DNA of 64,000 nt from the NCBI RefSeq assembly GCF_002934605.1, contig NZ_PTJC01000009.1, forward strand, positions 1 through 64,000, given 5' to 3'. The notes under the pieces are model-generated. The model was not told the DNA's origin. It saw only the letters and a list, made by a program, of their open reading frames with translations, and made no database searches. Positions 17,168 through 25,688 of this stretch are shown here, one piece after another; position 1 is the stretch's first letter; each line of letters opens with the position of its first letter. Origin of the DNA: Neolewinella xylanilytica. GTDB taxonomy: Bacteria; Bacteroidota; Bacteroidia; Chitinophagales; Saprospiraceae. Made by a program: the position numbers and the translations under genes.

Positions 17168-17834
17168 CCTGTTTCAGGGCGTCCCGTAGGGCATCCTTAT
17201 CCATTTTACTGCGTCCGTCGATTCCCCTCTCCCGGGCCAGATCGTACAGCTCGTCCTTGGTTTTATCCGCAAGGGTGTCTTCCTCTTGGGCACTGTAAGT
17301 TTTGATGATGGCCTGCTTCAGCTCGCCCTTATCCATGTTGCTGCGCCCCTGCACGTCCAATTCCTGCGCACGATCCATCAGCTCCTCCTTCGTGAGCCCT
17401 TCCTCTCCGTCGATCGCATTTATCTCGACCATCGTTCGGCGCACGATGTCGGGCCAGTCGGCGAACTGTTCCCCCCGATCGTCCTCCTTTTTCTTGGTGC
17501 GATTGGCCTGCCGGCGGCCGTCATCGGTAAGCAGGGCCCAGGCGTCGTGGGGAAGGTAGCGGGCCATGCCCTCCGCCCCTTCGGCGTCGGCCGATCCCTG
17601 GCTGGTTTCCCACTGATTTTCCGTCCACTGCTCCAGACTTCGGGCCGCTTCGTCCTTGTCGTCATTTTTATACCCGCCTTCTTGCTTCTCGTATTCCTGC
17701 ACGAGTAATTGACTCTTGCGGGCGCTCCACTGTCCGGGGGATCCCCCCTTGTCGGAGTCCATCAATGCTTTCTTGATTTTCCGGCGTAGCTCCGGCTTCG
17801 TGTATTTCTCGGCGTAATTGTCGTCGTTTGCCAT
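17154..17834 (-). CDS. DUF5872-type protein with two SAP/Rho-N-like repeats
   Basis: The 226-residue highly charged cytosolic protein opens with a DUF5872-type N-terminus (YTKPELRRKIKKALMDSDKGG then WSARKSQLLVQEYEKQ), which is often found alone or with nucleic-acid-binding modules. The C-terminus holds two copies of a short SAP/Rho-N-like helix pair: LTKEELMDRAQELDVQGRSN and KTKDELYDLARERGIDGRSK, each followed by MDK and a leucine helix. Such repeats often contact DNA or RNA, so a nucleoid-associated or stress role is possible but not shown. The gene is isolated, convergent with the helicase. Confidence 0.75.
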   Translation of the reverse strand: MANDDNYAEKYTKPELRRKIKKALMDSDKGGSPGQWSARKSQLLVQEYEKQEGGYKNDDKDEAARSLEQWTENQWETSQGSADAEGAEGMARYLPHDAWALLTDDGRRQANRTKKKEDDRGEQFADWPDIVRRTMVEINAIDGEEGLTKEELMDRAQELDVQGRSNMDKGELKQAIIKTYSAQEEDTLADKTKDELYDLARERGIDGRSKMDKDALRDALKQDRRD

Positions 17835-17930
17835 GGGTCACCTTTTTGAGGGTAACTCCACCGGGGGAAAGGGGTTCAGATCGCGCGGGGGATCGATTGT
17901 CCGGGTGAAAGTCGCACGACCGAACCCGGC

Positions 17931-17962
17931 TTGCGGCGTACCACCAAAACCGCTTAACTTTC
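17931..17962 (+). promoter_or_regulatory. Promoter TTG-N21-TAACTTTC before the LytTR gene
   Basis: TTG at 17931-17933 is followed after 21 nt by TAACTTTC (17955-17962), 7 of 8 positions of TAnnTTTG form. The ATG at 17984 is 21 nt downstream. It supports 17984 as the original start of the interrupted LytTR gene. Confidence 0.5.
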
Positions 17963-17983
17963 AAGCGACATCTTTCAGTATCG

Positions 17984-18781
17984 ATGACGCTACGCCTACA
18001 TCCCCGGGAACGCCACGGTTTGTATTTGCTGTATGGCGGATGCGCGGTGGGGTACTATCTGTTCACCTGGTAAGGGTACGGAGGACTTGCGGGCGGTCAC
18101 CCACCGCTTTGGGATATTGAAGAGTTTTTCGCGGCGTCGGGAGCGAAGTTTATCAGCTTCTTTTTGGTTTCGGCCATCCTCCTCCGTTACTTCGATCGGG
18201 CGGAGCAGGCCACTTCCCCCGGACGTTTCTTCTGCGGACAAGTAGTGGCACTGGGTTGTTTCGTCGTAGCGGCTCACGTGCTGCAGACCTTCGTACTAAA
18301 CGGTTTCGGCTGGGTCCAATTTTTCGGCGGACGGCTTTCTCCGCTCAATCATCTCGTAGCCGTGGGTTTCTACCTGTTGCAGTTGACGGTGGTGCTTACG
18401 CTGAAAGTGTACGCCACCGACCCGGTTGAAGTACAACAGGTCATTACACTGCCTCCGGGATTCGGTACGGTCCTGGCCCGAAAAGGAGCCTACGAGGTGC
18501 CGCTGGCCTGGGAGCGGATAGCCTATATTCAAGCCTTCGGCAACTACACAAGGGCCTGGGTGGACGGCGAAAGTTACCTGCTCTCCTTTGGCATCGGCAG
18601 CCTCCCGGGGCAGGCGTTCGCGACCGGCTTCCTGCGGATTCACCGGTCCTATTGCCTTAACCCCGAACACCTACGGGGTATCGTACGGGAAGGCCGGAAC
18701 TACCGCGTGGAATTAACCGATGGAACCCGGCTGCCGATAGGGCGAACATACCTGCCGACGATCAAGGCATGGCGGCGGTGA
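17984..18781 (+). pseudogene. LytTR-domain membrane regulator interrupted by an in-frame TAA
   Basis: From ATG 17984 the frame reads a membrane-type N-terminus (GLYLLYGGCAVGYYLFTW), then TAA at 18071-18073, and continues open in the same frame to 18781. The downstream part has three further hydrophobic segments (near SFFLVSAILLRYF, VVALGCFVVAAHVLQTF and LVAVGFYLLQLTVVLTL) and a C-terminal LytTR DNA-binding domain (about the last 100 residues: IAYIQAFGNYTRAW, FLRIHRSYCLNPEHL, LPIGRTYL). Full-length relatives have four membrane helices and LytTR, so the stop splits what looks like one 265-codon gene. A 205-residue product from TTG 18164 is conceivable. It could be a nonsense mutation, a sequencing error or read-through. 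It lies 75 bp upstream of the MORN/propeller gene. Confidence 0.7.
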
Positions 18782-18856
18782 CCCCTTCGTCATCCTTTTG
18801 TACCGTTCGTCACGGACAGCTCTCCTGGTTCCATCCTGGGGAGTTACTTGGGGTTC

Positions 18857-20137
18857 ATGAAGAAACGTTGCACCCGCGCCCGGCGCCCAAAAATTCTGTT
18901 GATCATGGTCCTACTGACCGGCTATGTGGACGGTCAGACCGGTTCGGTAGCGGAGAACTACCCGGATGGAAGTCCGAAACTATATCACGAAACAAAGGAC
19001 AGTCTCCCGGACGGCCGCTGGACGGAATGGTACCCCGACGGTACACTGCGCTACCGGGCGGAATGGAGGCGGGGGAAGGGCCACGGACGTTGGGAATACT
19101 TTTATCCGAATGGCGTCCTCCGGTCGGATGAAGTGTTCGAGAACGATCTGCCCGTTGGAATTTCCAGAATCTATCACCCCAACGGTCAGCTCGCGGAGGA
19201 AAGCGTGTACGTCGCGGGGAAACGCCATGGCATTCGGACCACTTACTCCCCCACCGGGGTTCCGGAACGCATCCGGCGCTACCGCAACGGCGAGCGCATC
19301 ATCGACCACCCGGAGGAGTTTGCACCGGGAATTTTGTCAACGGAGGCAGACGAATGGGGCCTCAGTTTCACGCCTTCCGGCGATACGATTTACTTCACGC
19401 GACGTCTGCCGGAGGATCGCAGACAACGGATATACCGAAGCCGCCTGACGGATACCGGTTGGACGACGCCACTGATCGTACCCTTTTCCACGGACACCGA
19501 CGAAAGCCCCTTCGTGACCCGTGACGGTCGGTGGATCTATTTCGCGTCTTTCCGTCCGCTCCCCGGCCAAACCGGCGCCCCGAAAAACGACATGAACCTG
19601 TGGCGGGTACGCAGGAGCAACGGAAATTACGAAACGGCCACGCCCGTATCCGGCCCCCTGAACCGTACCCGGAAAGACAACGACCCGTGGCCCTATGCGT
19701 ACGAGGCCGGTCCGCACCTGGGGGCCGAAGGGTCGCTCTACTACTGGAGCGCGCTGGCGCGCGGCGGCAGTGCCGATCTCCTACGCAGTGATCCGGACCC
19801 CGCGGGAAATTTCGGCCCTCCCGTAGCCCTTACCGCGGTGAACACCCCGGCGGCGGAGAGTGGCCCGGCCCTGTCACCCGACGGGAACTACTTGCTCTTC
19901 AGCTCGTACGGACGCACGGATGGTTTCGGGATGGAAGACCTTTACGTGGCCCGCCGAACGGCAACCGGCTACGGCGACGCCGTCAATTTGGGGCCGCTCA
20001 TTAACGGGCCGGGAAACGAGGGCTGCGCAACCTTTTCACCGGACGGCGCTTACTTCTACTTCTGCCGGGACGCGGGTGAGGGTACATCGTCCAACCTGTA
20101 CTACCTGGAAACGGCCTACCTGCCACTACCCCGGTAG
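18857..20137 (+). CDS. Exported MORN-repeat plus PD40 beta-propeller protein
   Basis: The 426-residue protein has a basic N-terminus and signal peptide ending GYVDGQ. Residues about 30-145 carry five MORN-like (YwqK-type) repeats of the form YPDGTLRYRAEW and GKGHGRWEYFYPNG. Residues about 155-426 form a propeller of PD40 blades (SFTPSGDTIYFTR, PFVTRDGRWIYFAS, ALSPDGNYLLFSS, TFSPDGAYFYFC). In Bacteroidota PD40 proteins are frequently exported and sometimes OmpA-linked; no OmpA domain is present here. Function is unknown. The start ATG 18857 is preferred over TTG 18848. Confidence 0.8.
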   Translation: MKKRCTRARRPKILLIMVLLTGYVDGQTGSVAENYPDGSPKLYHETKDSLPDGRWTEWYPDGTLRYRAEWRRGKGHGRWEYFYPNGVLRSDEVFENDLPVGISRIYHPNGQLAEESVYVAGKRHGIRTTYSPTGVPERIRRYRNGERIIDHPEEFAPGILSTEADEWGLSFTPSGDTIYFTRRLPEDRRQRIYRSRLTDTGWTTPLIVPFSTDTDESPFVTRDGRWIYFASFRPLPGQTGAPKNDMNLWRVRRSNGNYETATPVSGPLNRTRKDNDPWPYAYEAGPHLGAEGSLYYWSALARGGSADLLRSDPDPAGNFGPPVALTAVNTPAAESGPALSPDGNYLLFSSYGRTDGFGMEDLYVARRTATGYGDAVNLGPLINGPGNEGCATFSPDGAYFYFCRDAGEGTSSNLYYLETAYLPLPR

Positions 20138-20330
20138 ACCGTTGGCCGCCGGCCGGCCGCGGCAGGAGGGAGAACGCGACGGCGAAATAGCGATTCCCTT
20201 CGGTGCAGCGACAACTAAACCGCAACCCTAGCCAAGGCGGATATTTCCGACGTAAGTTGCAATCCCTATCCGCACCAATTTGCAGCTTGGGTGCAAAACT
20301 ACCCCTCCCTACGATTGTTTGAGCTTGCCT

Positions 20331-20822
20331 ATGAAGGAAACCAAATTTCGCCGGCTGCGGCGGGACGAGCTCGAGGAAGTAAGGCCGCAGTTTGTTAAAT
20401 TTCTGAGCGTCAACGGCATCGACGCGGACAGCTGGGTACGGATCAAGACGGAAGATCCCCAACGCGCCGACGGCTTGATCCTGCAGTTCAGCCAGATCGT
20501 CTTTTCCGGCGTTATCGACCGCGTGGAATACCTCATTCAACGCAACCCCCACGATCTGCGCACCTACCGTACCGGCCCGGAGAAAATAGAGATGCGGGGC
20601 CTGCTCATCAGTGGGGAGACCTCGGTGGACCTGACCGATACCGAACTCCCCCCCCAGGAAATTTTTGCCCGCCTTAAGGCCGACGGCGCCCGACCCAAAC
20701 TTTACTCCGCCGAGCGCGCTTATTTACCCATCGGCCGCGACCAGGATATTTTTCTACGGATGGAAGAAGGCGCGCTAATTGATAATGGCGCGTTGTTTCA
20801 GTTACTCGACGGTCTGAAGTAA
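20331..20822 (+). CDS. DUF6495 family protein
   Basis: The 163-residue cytosolic protein has no signal or membrane segment. The N-terminal half (FRRLRRDELEEVRPQFVKFL, then VNGIDADSWVRIK and LQFSQIVFSGVIDRVEYL) matches what I recall of DUF6495, a family confined to Bacteroidota with unknown role. The C-terminus contains a strand-rich segment (MRGLLISGETSVDLTD) and DIFLRMEEGALIDNG. It stands alone between the MORN/propeller gene and the GH3 gene, on the same strand but with gaps of about 190 and 60 bp. ATG 20331 is chosen because the upstream in-frame part is non-conserved in character. Confidence 0.65.
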   Translation: MKETKFRRLRRDELEEVRPQFVKFLSVNGIDADSWVRIKTEDPQRADGLILQFSQIVFSGVIDRVEYLIQRNPHDLRTYRTGPEKIEMRGLLISGETSVDLTDTELPPQEIFARLKADGARPKLYSAERAYLPIGRDQDIFLRMEEGALIDNGALFQLLDGLK

Positions 20823-20882
20823 GGTTTTACTCGGGGCTACCCGTGATTTGCCTATTTTAACCTTCCATCCCAATCCGACTGC

Positions 20883-23279
20883 ATGCTTGCGTACCGTTTT
20901 GCCTTCCTGTTCTTGGCGTTGCAGTTGCTGTCGTGTGAACAGGATACCCAATCGTCGACCTCCGCCCCGACCACCGCGGCTGAGAATACGCCCCGGACAA
21001 ATACGGAGCTGGCGATTTATAAGGATGCCAGCCAGCCCGTCGCGGATCGCATCGCCGACCTCATCGGTCGCATGACCACGGAGGAGAAAGTGGCCCAACT
21101 TACGGCCGTTTGGGCCGACAAGCACAAAATGGAAACGGAAGACTACGCCTTCGACCCGACGAAGGCGGAGCAGGTCATTCCACATGGTATCGGTCACCTT
21201 ACCCGTCCCAGCGAGCGGAGCGGTTCGGGTGAGCCCGGGCGCAGCGGCGCCGAAACGGTGACCTACGTCAACGCCGTGCAAAAATGGCTGGTCGAAAAAA
21301 CCCGGCTCGGAATACCCGCCCTCGTGCACGAGGAAAGCCTGCACGGCCTTACTGCGAAAGATGCTACCAGCTGGGGGCAGCCTATTTCTATCGCCGCCAC
21401 CTTTAATCGCCGCCTCACCCGACGCCTGTACGAAGTTGCCGGTCGACAGGCGGCGAGTCGCGGTACCCACGTGGTACTCGCCCCCGTCGTCGACGTAGCC
21501 CGGGACCCTCGCTGGGGCCGGGTGGAAGAAACCCTGGGCGAGGATCCTTACCTGGCCGGGGAAATCGGACTACAGGCCGTACTGGGATTCCAAGGCGATA
21601 ACGACCGGTGGAACGAGGGGGAAGTATTCGCTACCCTGAAACACATGGCGGGCCACGGCGAACCCGAGGGGGGGAACAACATCGGTCCGGCCCACATCAG
21701 CGAACGGACGCTGCGGGAAGTATTTCTCTATCCCTTCCGCTACATCGTGCAAAACGGAAACGTCCGCAACATCATGGCCAGCTACAATGAAGTGAACGGA
21801 ATCCCGAGTCACGCCAATGGCTGGATGCTGAACGACGTCCTCCGCGGCGAATGGGGCTACGAAGGCGCCGTCCTTTCCGATTATTTCGCCGTGCGGGAGT
21901 TACACGACCGTCACGCGGTAGCCGAAAACCTGAAGCAAGCCGCCATCCGGGCCATCCGTAGTGGGGTTGACCTCGAACTCCCGGACCGCGAGGCCTTTCC
22001 CTATCTGGTAGAGGCGGTGAATTCCGGTCAGCTCGACGAGGCTATTTTAGATCGGGCGGTGGGCCGCATCCTGAAGCAAAAATTCGATCGCGGACTCTTT
22101 GAGAACCCCTACGTAGATCCAGACGGCGCGCTATCGAATACCGAAGCGGACGACGAACTGGTAAGAAGGGCCGGCACGGAAAGCATGATCCTACTCAAAA
22201 ACGAGGGCGTGCTGCCGCTGGCCGAGGGGCTAACCGTGGCGGTGGTAGGACCTAATGCCGACCGCGTGCTGCTCGGCGGCTACAGCGGCGAGCCCGCACA
22301 CTTCGTTACGGTTCGCGAGGGGATGGAAGCTCACGCCGCCGCGACGAATGGTGCCGTTATCTATTCCGAGGGGACGCGCCTTACTGAACCCGGTAGCTGG
22401 TACAAGGACCCGGTAGTCGCGGTCAGTGAAGCAGATGACCGGAAACGAATTGCCAAGGCGGTGAAGGACGTCGCATCGGCGGATGTCATCGTACTCGCCC
22501 TGGGAGGCAACGAGCTGACCAGTAGGGAAGCCTGGGCGGAAAGTCACCTCGGCGATCGGCCCTCACTGGAAATGGTGGGTACGCAGAACGAACTGATCGA
22601 TGCTCTGGCTGAGTTGGACATCCCCATAATTGGATTGGTGTTCGGAGGGAGGCCGCTGAATATCTCGAACCTCACCGACAAAGCGGACGCCGTTTTTCAA
22701 TGCTTCTACCTCGGCCAGGAAACGGGGCACAGCATTGCCGACGTAGTTTACGGAACGGTCTCCCCAAGCGGGAAACTCCCCATCAGCCTGCCTAGGTCGG
22801 CGGGTCATCTTCCCGCCTACTACAACTATAAGCCTACCGCGCGCCGGGGCTATCTCATGGACGAGGTCAGTGCGCTATTCCCCTTCGGTTACGGAATGAG
22901 TTATACCAACTTCACTTTCTCTGAACCCCGCCTAGGAACTGAGCAAATCATGACCAACGGCAACACTACGGTAACCGTGGAGGTGACGAACACCGGCAAG
23001 GTGACCGGCCAGGAAGTGGTGCAACTCTACATCCGCGACGACTACAGCACGGTAACCCGTCCGGTGAAGGAACTCCGTGGCTTCGAAAAAGTCACTTTGG
23101 CGCCGGGAGAAACCCGACAGGTCACCTTCGAGCTTGGTTACGACCAACTGAACTACCTCAATGGGAATATGGAGTACCTGGTCGAACCGGGAACCTTCCA
23201 GATCATGGTCGGCAACAGCAGCCGGGACGCGGACTTACAACGTACGGTACTTACCGTCATCGATCAGGCCGCCCGATAG
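20883..23279 (+). CDS. GH3 family beta-glycosidase, lipoprotein
   Basis: The 798-residue enzyme removes sugars from the non-reducing ends of beta-linked oligosaccharides. A lipoprotein signal (MLAYRFAFLFLALQLLSC) precedes the GH3 N-terminal TIM barrel with ATLKHMAGHGEPEGG and nucleophile D333 in VLSDYFAVREL; the alpha/beta sandwich domain contains VVGPNADRVLLGGYSG, and the C-terminal fibronectin III-like domain contains VTVEVTNTGKVTGQEVVQLY. Specificity (beta-glucosidase or beta-xylosidase) cannot be decided from sequence alone. The periplasmic or surface location fits a partner role with the GH10 xylanase at 12861. Confidence 0.93.
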   Translation: MLAYRFAFLFLALQLLSCEQDTQSSTSAPTTAAENTPRTNTELAIYKDASQPVADRIADLIGRMTTEEKVAQLTAVWADKHKMETEDYAFDPTKAEQVIPHGIGHLTRPSERSGSGEPGRSGAETVTYVNAVQKWLVEKTRLGIPALVHEESLHGLTAKDATSWGQPISIAATFNRRLTRRLYEVAGRQAASRGTHVVLAPVVDVARDPRWGRVEETLGEDPYLAGEIGLQAVLGFQGDNDRWNEGEVFATLKHMAGHGEPEGGNNIGPAHISERTLREVFLYPFRYIVQNGNVRNIMASYNEVNGIPSHANGWMLNDVLRGEWGYEGAVLSDYFAVRELHDRHAVAENLKQAAIRAIRSGVDLELPDREAFPYLVEAVNSGQLDEAILDRAVGRILKQKFDRGLFENPYVDPDGALSNTEADDELVRRAGTESMILLKNEGVLPLAEGLTVAVVGPNADRVLLGGYSGEPAHFVTVREGMEAHAAATNGAVIYSEGTRLTEPGSWYKDPVVAVSEADDRKRIAKAVKDVASADVIVLALGGNELTSREAWAESHLGDRPSLEMVGTQNELIDALAELDIPIIGLVFGGRPLNISNLTDKADAVFQCFYLGQETGHSIADVVYGTVSPSGKLPISLPRSAGHLPAYYNYKPTARRGYLMDEVSALFPFGYGMSYTNFTFSEPRLGTEQIMTNGNTTVTVEVTNTGKVTGQEVVQLYIRDDYSTVTRPVKELRGFEKVTLAPGETRQVTFELGYDQLNYLNGNMEYLVEPGTFQIMVGNSSRDADLQRTVLTVIDQAAR

Positions 23280-23371
23280 CCGAGCACCCCGTAGCAACGT
23301 AGATACCGGCCCGACAAACTTGCCGGACCGGTACACAAACAAAAACAGCAGGATAAATCGTTGCTAAATAC

Positions 23372-23411
23372 AAAGCGGTGGCCCGACGCCGTATGGCCGG
23401 ACCACCGCCTT
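23372..23411. terminator. Bidirectional terminator between GH3 and the S24 repressor
   Basis: GCGGTGGCCCG (23375-23385) pairs with CGGACCACCGC (23398-23408) with one mismatch. Minus-strand read-out is followed by TTTGTATTT and plus-strand by CTTTAT. A second hairpin, TACCGGCCCG/CGGACCGGTA (about 23304-23333), lies just upstream. Confidence 0.65.
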
Positions 23412-23436
23412 TATCAGGGATAGTTTACCAAAAGTG

Positions 23437-24168
23437 CTATAGATCGCTAATCCGCTTCTGCACTTCGTACAGGCGGGTATTCTTGTCGACATCCTCGACC
23501 CATGGATCGTGCTCGAGATAGTTAGCGCTGATCAGTTTGAGCGAGTGAATACGTCCCTTGCCGTCCTTGATAGGCTGCACGTACTTTACCCACAGACTTC
23601 CTTTGGAACGGACGGCGTAGATCTTATTCTCCTTTATCTCGTGGACCCCGGCAATCTGGCGACAAATAACCAGGTCTCCGTCGTTGATGACGGGCTCCAT
23701 GGAATTACCGTTGATCGGAAAGGCAACGTAGCCGTCGCCGAAGAGGTCGGGGAGGGAAAAGAAGGATGCCTCTTCGCGGAGGAAGCTATCGCCATCCACA
23801 CTAGCGCCGGCAAAGGCCTCCACGGAGGTGTAAAGAATGTTCTGCTTGGCTTCGCCGCCTTCGACGTCGCTTACTTTAGGCAGGTCCATGCCGAACGGAG
23901 AACCGGTGCCCTCGAGGAGGTAATCGGTGTTGACGCCGTATTCGGTGCACACCCGACGTGCTTGCTCGTAGTTGATGCAGCGCTTGTCATCGGGATTCAG
24001 GTAAGCCCGGATAATGTGCCCGTAAGAACGATTGTTCAGAATCCGCTTGGCGAAATCACCCAATCCCCGACCGTTGCGGTCGTTCTTGATGATCTCTCCC
24101 CGGTCTTCCAATATCTGGAAAACTTCGCGGAACCGGTCGTTCAACTCGCGACGGTCTTCGGTAATCAT
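23437..24168 (-). CDS. LexA-like S24 repressor with plausible self-cleavage site
   Basis: The 243-residue protein has a helical DNA-binding N-terminus (about 1-90; DFAKRILNNRSYGHIIRAY and INYEQARRVCTEYGVNTDYL, an HTH-like pattern) and an S24/LexA peptidase C-terminus. The serine-lysine dyad is S156 in PINGNSMEPVINDGDLV and K195 in LWVKYVQ. An Ala-Gly bond at 120/121 (EAFAGAS) lies 36 residues before the serine, close to LexA spacing (Ala84-Gly85, Ser119, Lys156), so RecA-stimulated autocleavage is plausible. No SOS gene adjoins it. The upstream AT-rich region with repeated elements may hold its own operators. Confidence 0.85.
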   Translation of the reverse strand: MITEDRRELNDRFREVFQILEDRGEIIKNDRNGRGLGDFAKRILNNRSYGHIIRAYLNPDDKRCINYEQARRVCTEYGVNTDYLLEGTGSPFGMDLPKVSDVEGGEAKQNILYTSVEAFAGASVDGDSFLREEASFFSLPDLFGDGYVAFPINGNSMEPVINDGDLVICRQIAGVHEIKENKIYAVRSKGSLWVKYVQPIKDGKGRIHSLKLISANYLEHDPWVEDVDKNTRLYEVQKRISDL

Positions 24169-24179
24169 ATTTCAGTATC

Positions 24180-24245
24180 AGTTTATTTAAGTACAAATTA
24201 AAACATTTTCAAACACTCCCGCAAGTTTTCAACAAGTTTATTTAA
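24180..24245 (-). promoter_or_regulatory. AT-rich promoter region with direct repeats, possible operators
   Basis: AGTTTATTTAA occurs at 24180-24190 and again at 24235-24245, 55 bp apart (about five helical turns), in a strongly AT-rich stretch directly upstream of the S24 repressor. TTTAA/TTAAA half-sites flank GTACAAA at 24186-24202. Autoregulatory binding is inferred from position only. Confidence 0.4.
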
Positions 24246-24249
24246 ATTA

Positions 24250-24800
24250 TTGTGGGAAAACCGGTAGGATCTGGGTGGAAATGTTGGTTTCGGGCGTGCC
24301 GCGGCGTGGGCGAAGCCTTTGCTCGCTTGGCAATACATCCCTCAAATGGCCGTTGGGGTTGTTTGGGCACTGAACCGGGGCTGCCTGACAAAGCGCGAAT
24401 AAGGGAGGATGAGGTCTACGGGACGCGAAACTCTCCCAGGACCGTTGGCAGGATAATTCGGGGAAGCAAAACTGGTGCGGTGTCAAGTTAGAAATTGAGA
24501 CTTGCCGCCAAATCAGCCACGGACGTTCTTCGCATTCAAGGCTAGTGAAATCACCAATCAATTGCCTATTCGTTCGGCTGTTGGGGTTCGACTGCGCTGC
24601 AGTCGATCGTGCTTTCCCTCCACATACCCGGAGTTGTACTCCGGGCAATGTGGGTTGGTCCGCGCTGCGGTCCTGCAAGGCTTGTCAACCCGGAGGGTTA
24701 GGTGCGGAATGGGGAAGCTTTTGCGACGAGGCACGAAAGGCAAAAGCTGCCCCACTTTACCCCCCAACTAAAGGGGACTACACTCCAGAAGGTGTTTGAA
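24250..24800. repeat. Hairpin-rich non-coding element
   Basis: No credible gene is present in this interval. Several perfect or near-perfect hairpins occur: CGACTGC-GCT-GCAGTCG (about 24589-24605), CCCGGAGT-TGT-ACTCCGGG (about 24630-24648) and GGGGAAGCTTTTGC (24711-24724) with GCAAAAGCTGCCCC (24740-24753, 13 of 14 pairs). The composition differs from neighbouring genes. The pattern resembles dispersed REP- or MITE-like repeats found between genes in Bacteroidota, or remnants of a mobile element, but no transposase fragment can be identified. Confidence 0.5.
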
Positions 24801-24917
24801 CGGAGCATCGCGCCAAATGATATTACAGATAACCTTTAGATGCTAACTCGACACCGCACTAGTCGATAAGGGGAAAGTTTGGGCGAACGCTGGATAATTG
24901 TTGGTTGATTATCTCGC

Positions 24918-25661
24918 TTAGTGGTTGAAGCCCGCCATCAGGGCACTGCTCACGTCCGCTACGTAAGCTAGTCCTTCACGGATGGCGTGATCGCGTTGGT
25001 GCAACAGCGTACGTTTGATTCCCGCCACCACGCGCGGTGGTTTGGCGACGATTGCGTCGGCAACTCGTCCGGTACGGTACTGGAGTTGGGCCGTATTGCC
25101 GAGGGCATCATTGACCAGTCCGATGCGCAAAGCCTCCCTCCCATCGAAGGTACGGGCCGTAAAGGCCAGTTCGGCGGCCATCCCCGGCGAGACGATACGT
25201 GGTAGGCGCTGCAGGGTGCCTAGGTCGGCCACGATACCCAGGTCTACCTCCTTTACACTGAATTGGGTGTCTTTCGTGCAGTAGCGCAAGTCGCAGGCCA
25301 CCGCGATGTCGACGCCCCCGCCGATGCAACTACCGTGAATGGCTGCGATCACCGGCTTCCGGCAGCGCTCGATGGAATTGATGCAATCCTGCAGGTCGGT
25401 GATAAACTCGCGGACCTGGTCGCGGATGGCCTCCCGGCTACCCGTGAATCGCGCCTGCATATCCTGTAAAACGCTCAGGTCGATCCCCGCGCAAAAGTGC
25501 TTCCCCTCCCCTTCGAGGATTACCGCGCGGACGTCGCCGTCGGCATCCGCCCGGTGGAAGGCGTCCCGCAGCCCGCGCCAGCCGGCCAGGTCCAGGGCAT
25601 TGGCCCGTTGCGGACGATCGAAAACGATGCGGGCGGTACGATCGGTTACGGTGTAGTGCAT
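24918..25661 (-). CDS. Enoyl-CoA hydratase/isomerase family protein
   Basis: The 247-residue crotonase-fold enzyme acts on acyl-CoA thioesters. Visible marks are the CoA-binding ILEGEGKHFCAGIDL segment and the oxyanion-hole IHGSCIGGGVDIAVACDLRY. An EVDLGIVADLGTL segment follows, holding an acidic residue and Asp at the positions used by delta3,5-delta2,4-dienoyl-CoA isomerases. It is the last gene of a three-gene minus-strand operon (nitronate monooxygenase family, SDR, this gene); the gap to the SDR is 27 bp. The context suggests fatty-acid or other acyl-CoA breakdown, perhaps unsaturated substrates. Confidence 0.9.
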   Translation of the reverse strand: MHYTVTDRTARIVFDRPQRANALDLAGWRGLRDAFHRADADGDVRAVILEGEGKHFCAGIDLSVLQDMQARFTGSREAIRDQVREFITDLQDCINSIERCRKPVIAAIHGSCIGGGVDIAVACDLRYCTKDTQFSVKEVDLGIVADLGTLQRLPRIVSPGMAAELAFTARTFDGREALRIGLVNDALGNTAQLQYRTGRVADAIVAKPPRVVAGIKRTLLHQRDHAIREGLAYVADVSSALMAGFNH

Positions 25662-25688
25662 GGAAGTTTTCTATTGGTACGGATGGGA

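Noticed and set aside
24247..24771. Several reading frames in the hairpin-rich stretch, including one reading NPNGHLRDVLPSEQRLRPRR
   Set aside because: The frames have no start context, overlap each other and are products of a structured non-coding repeat.
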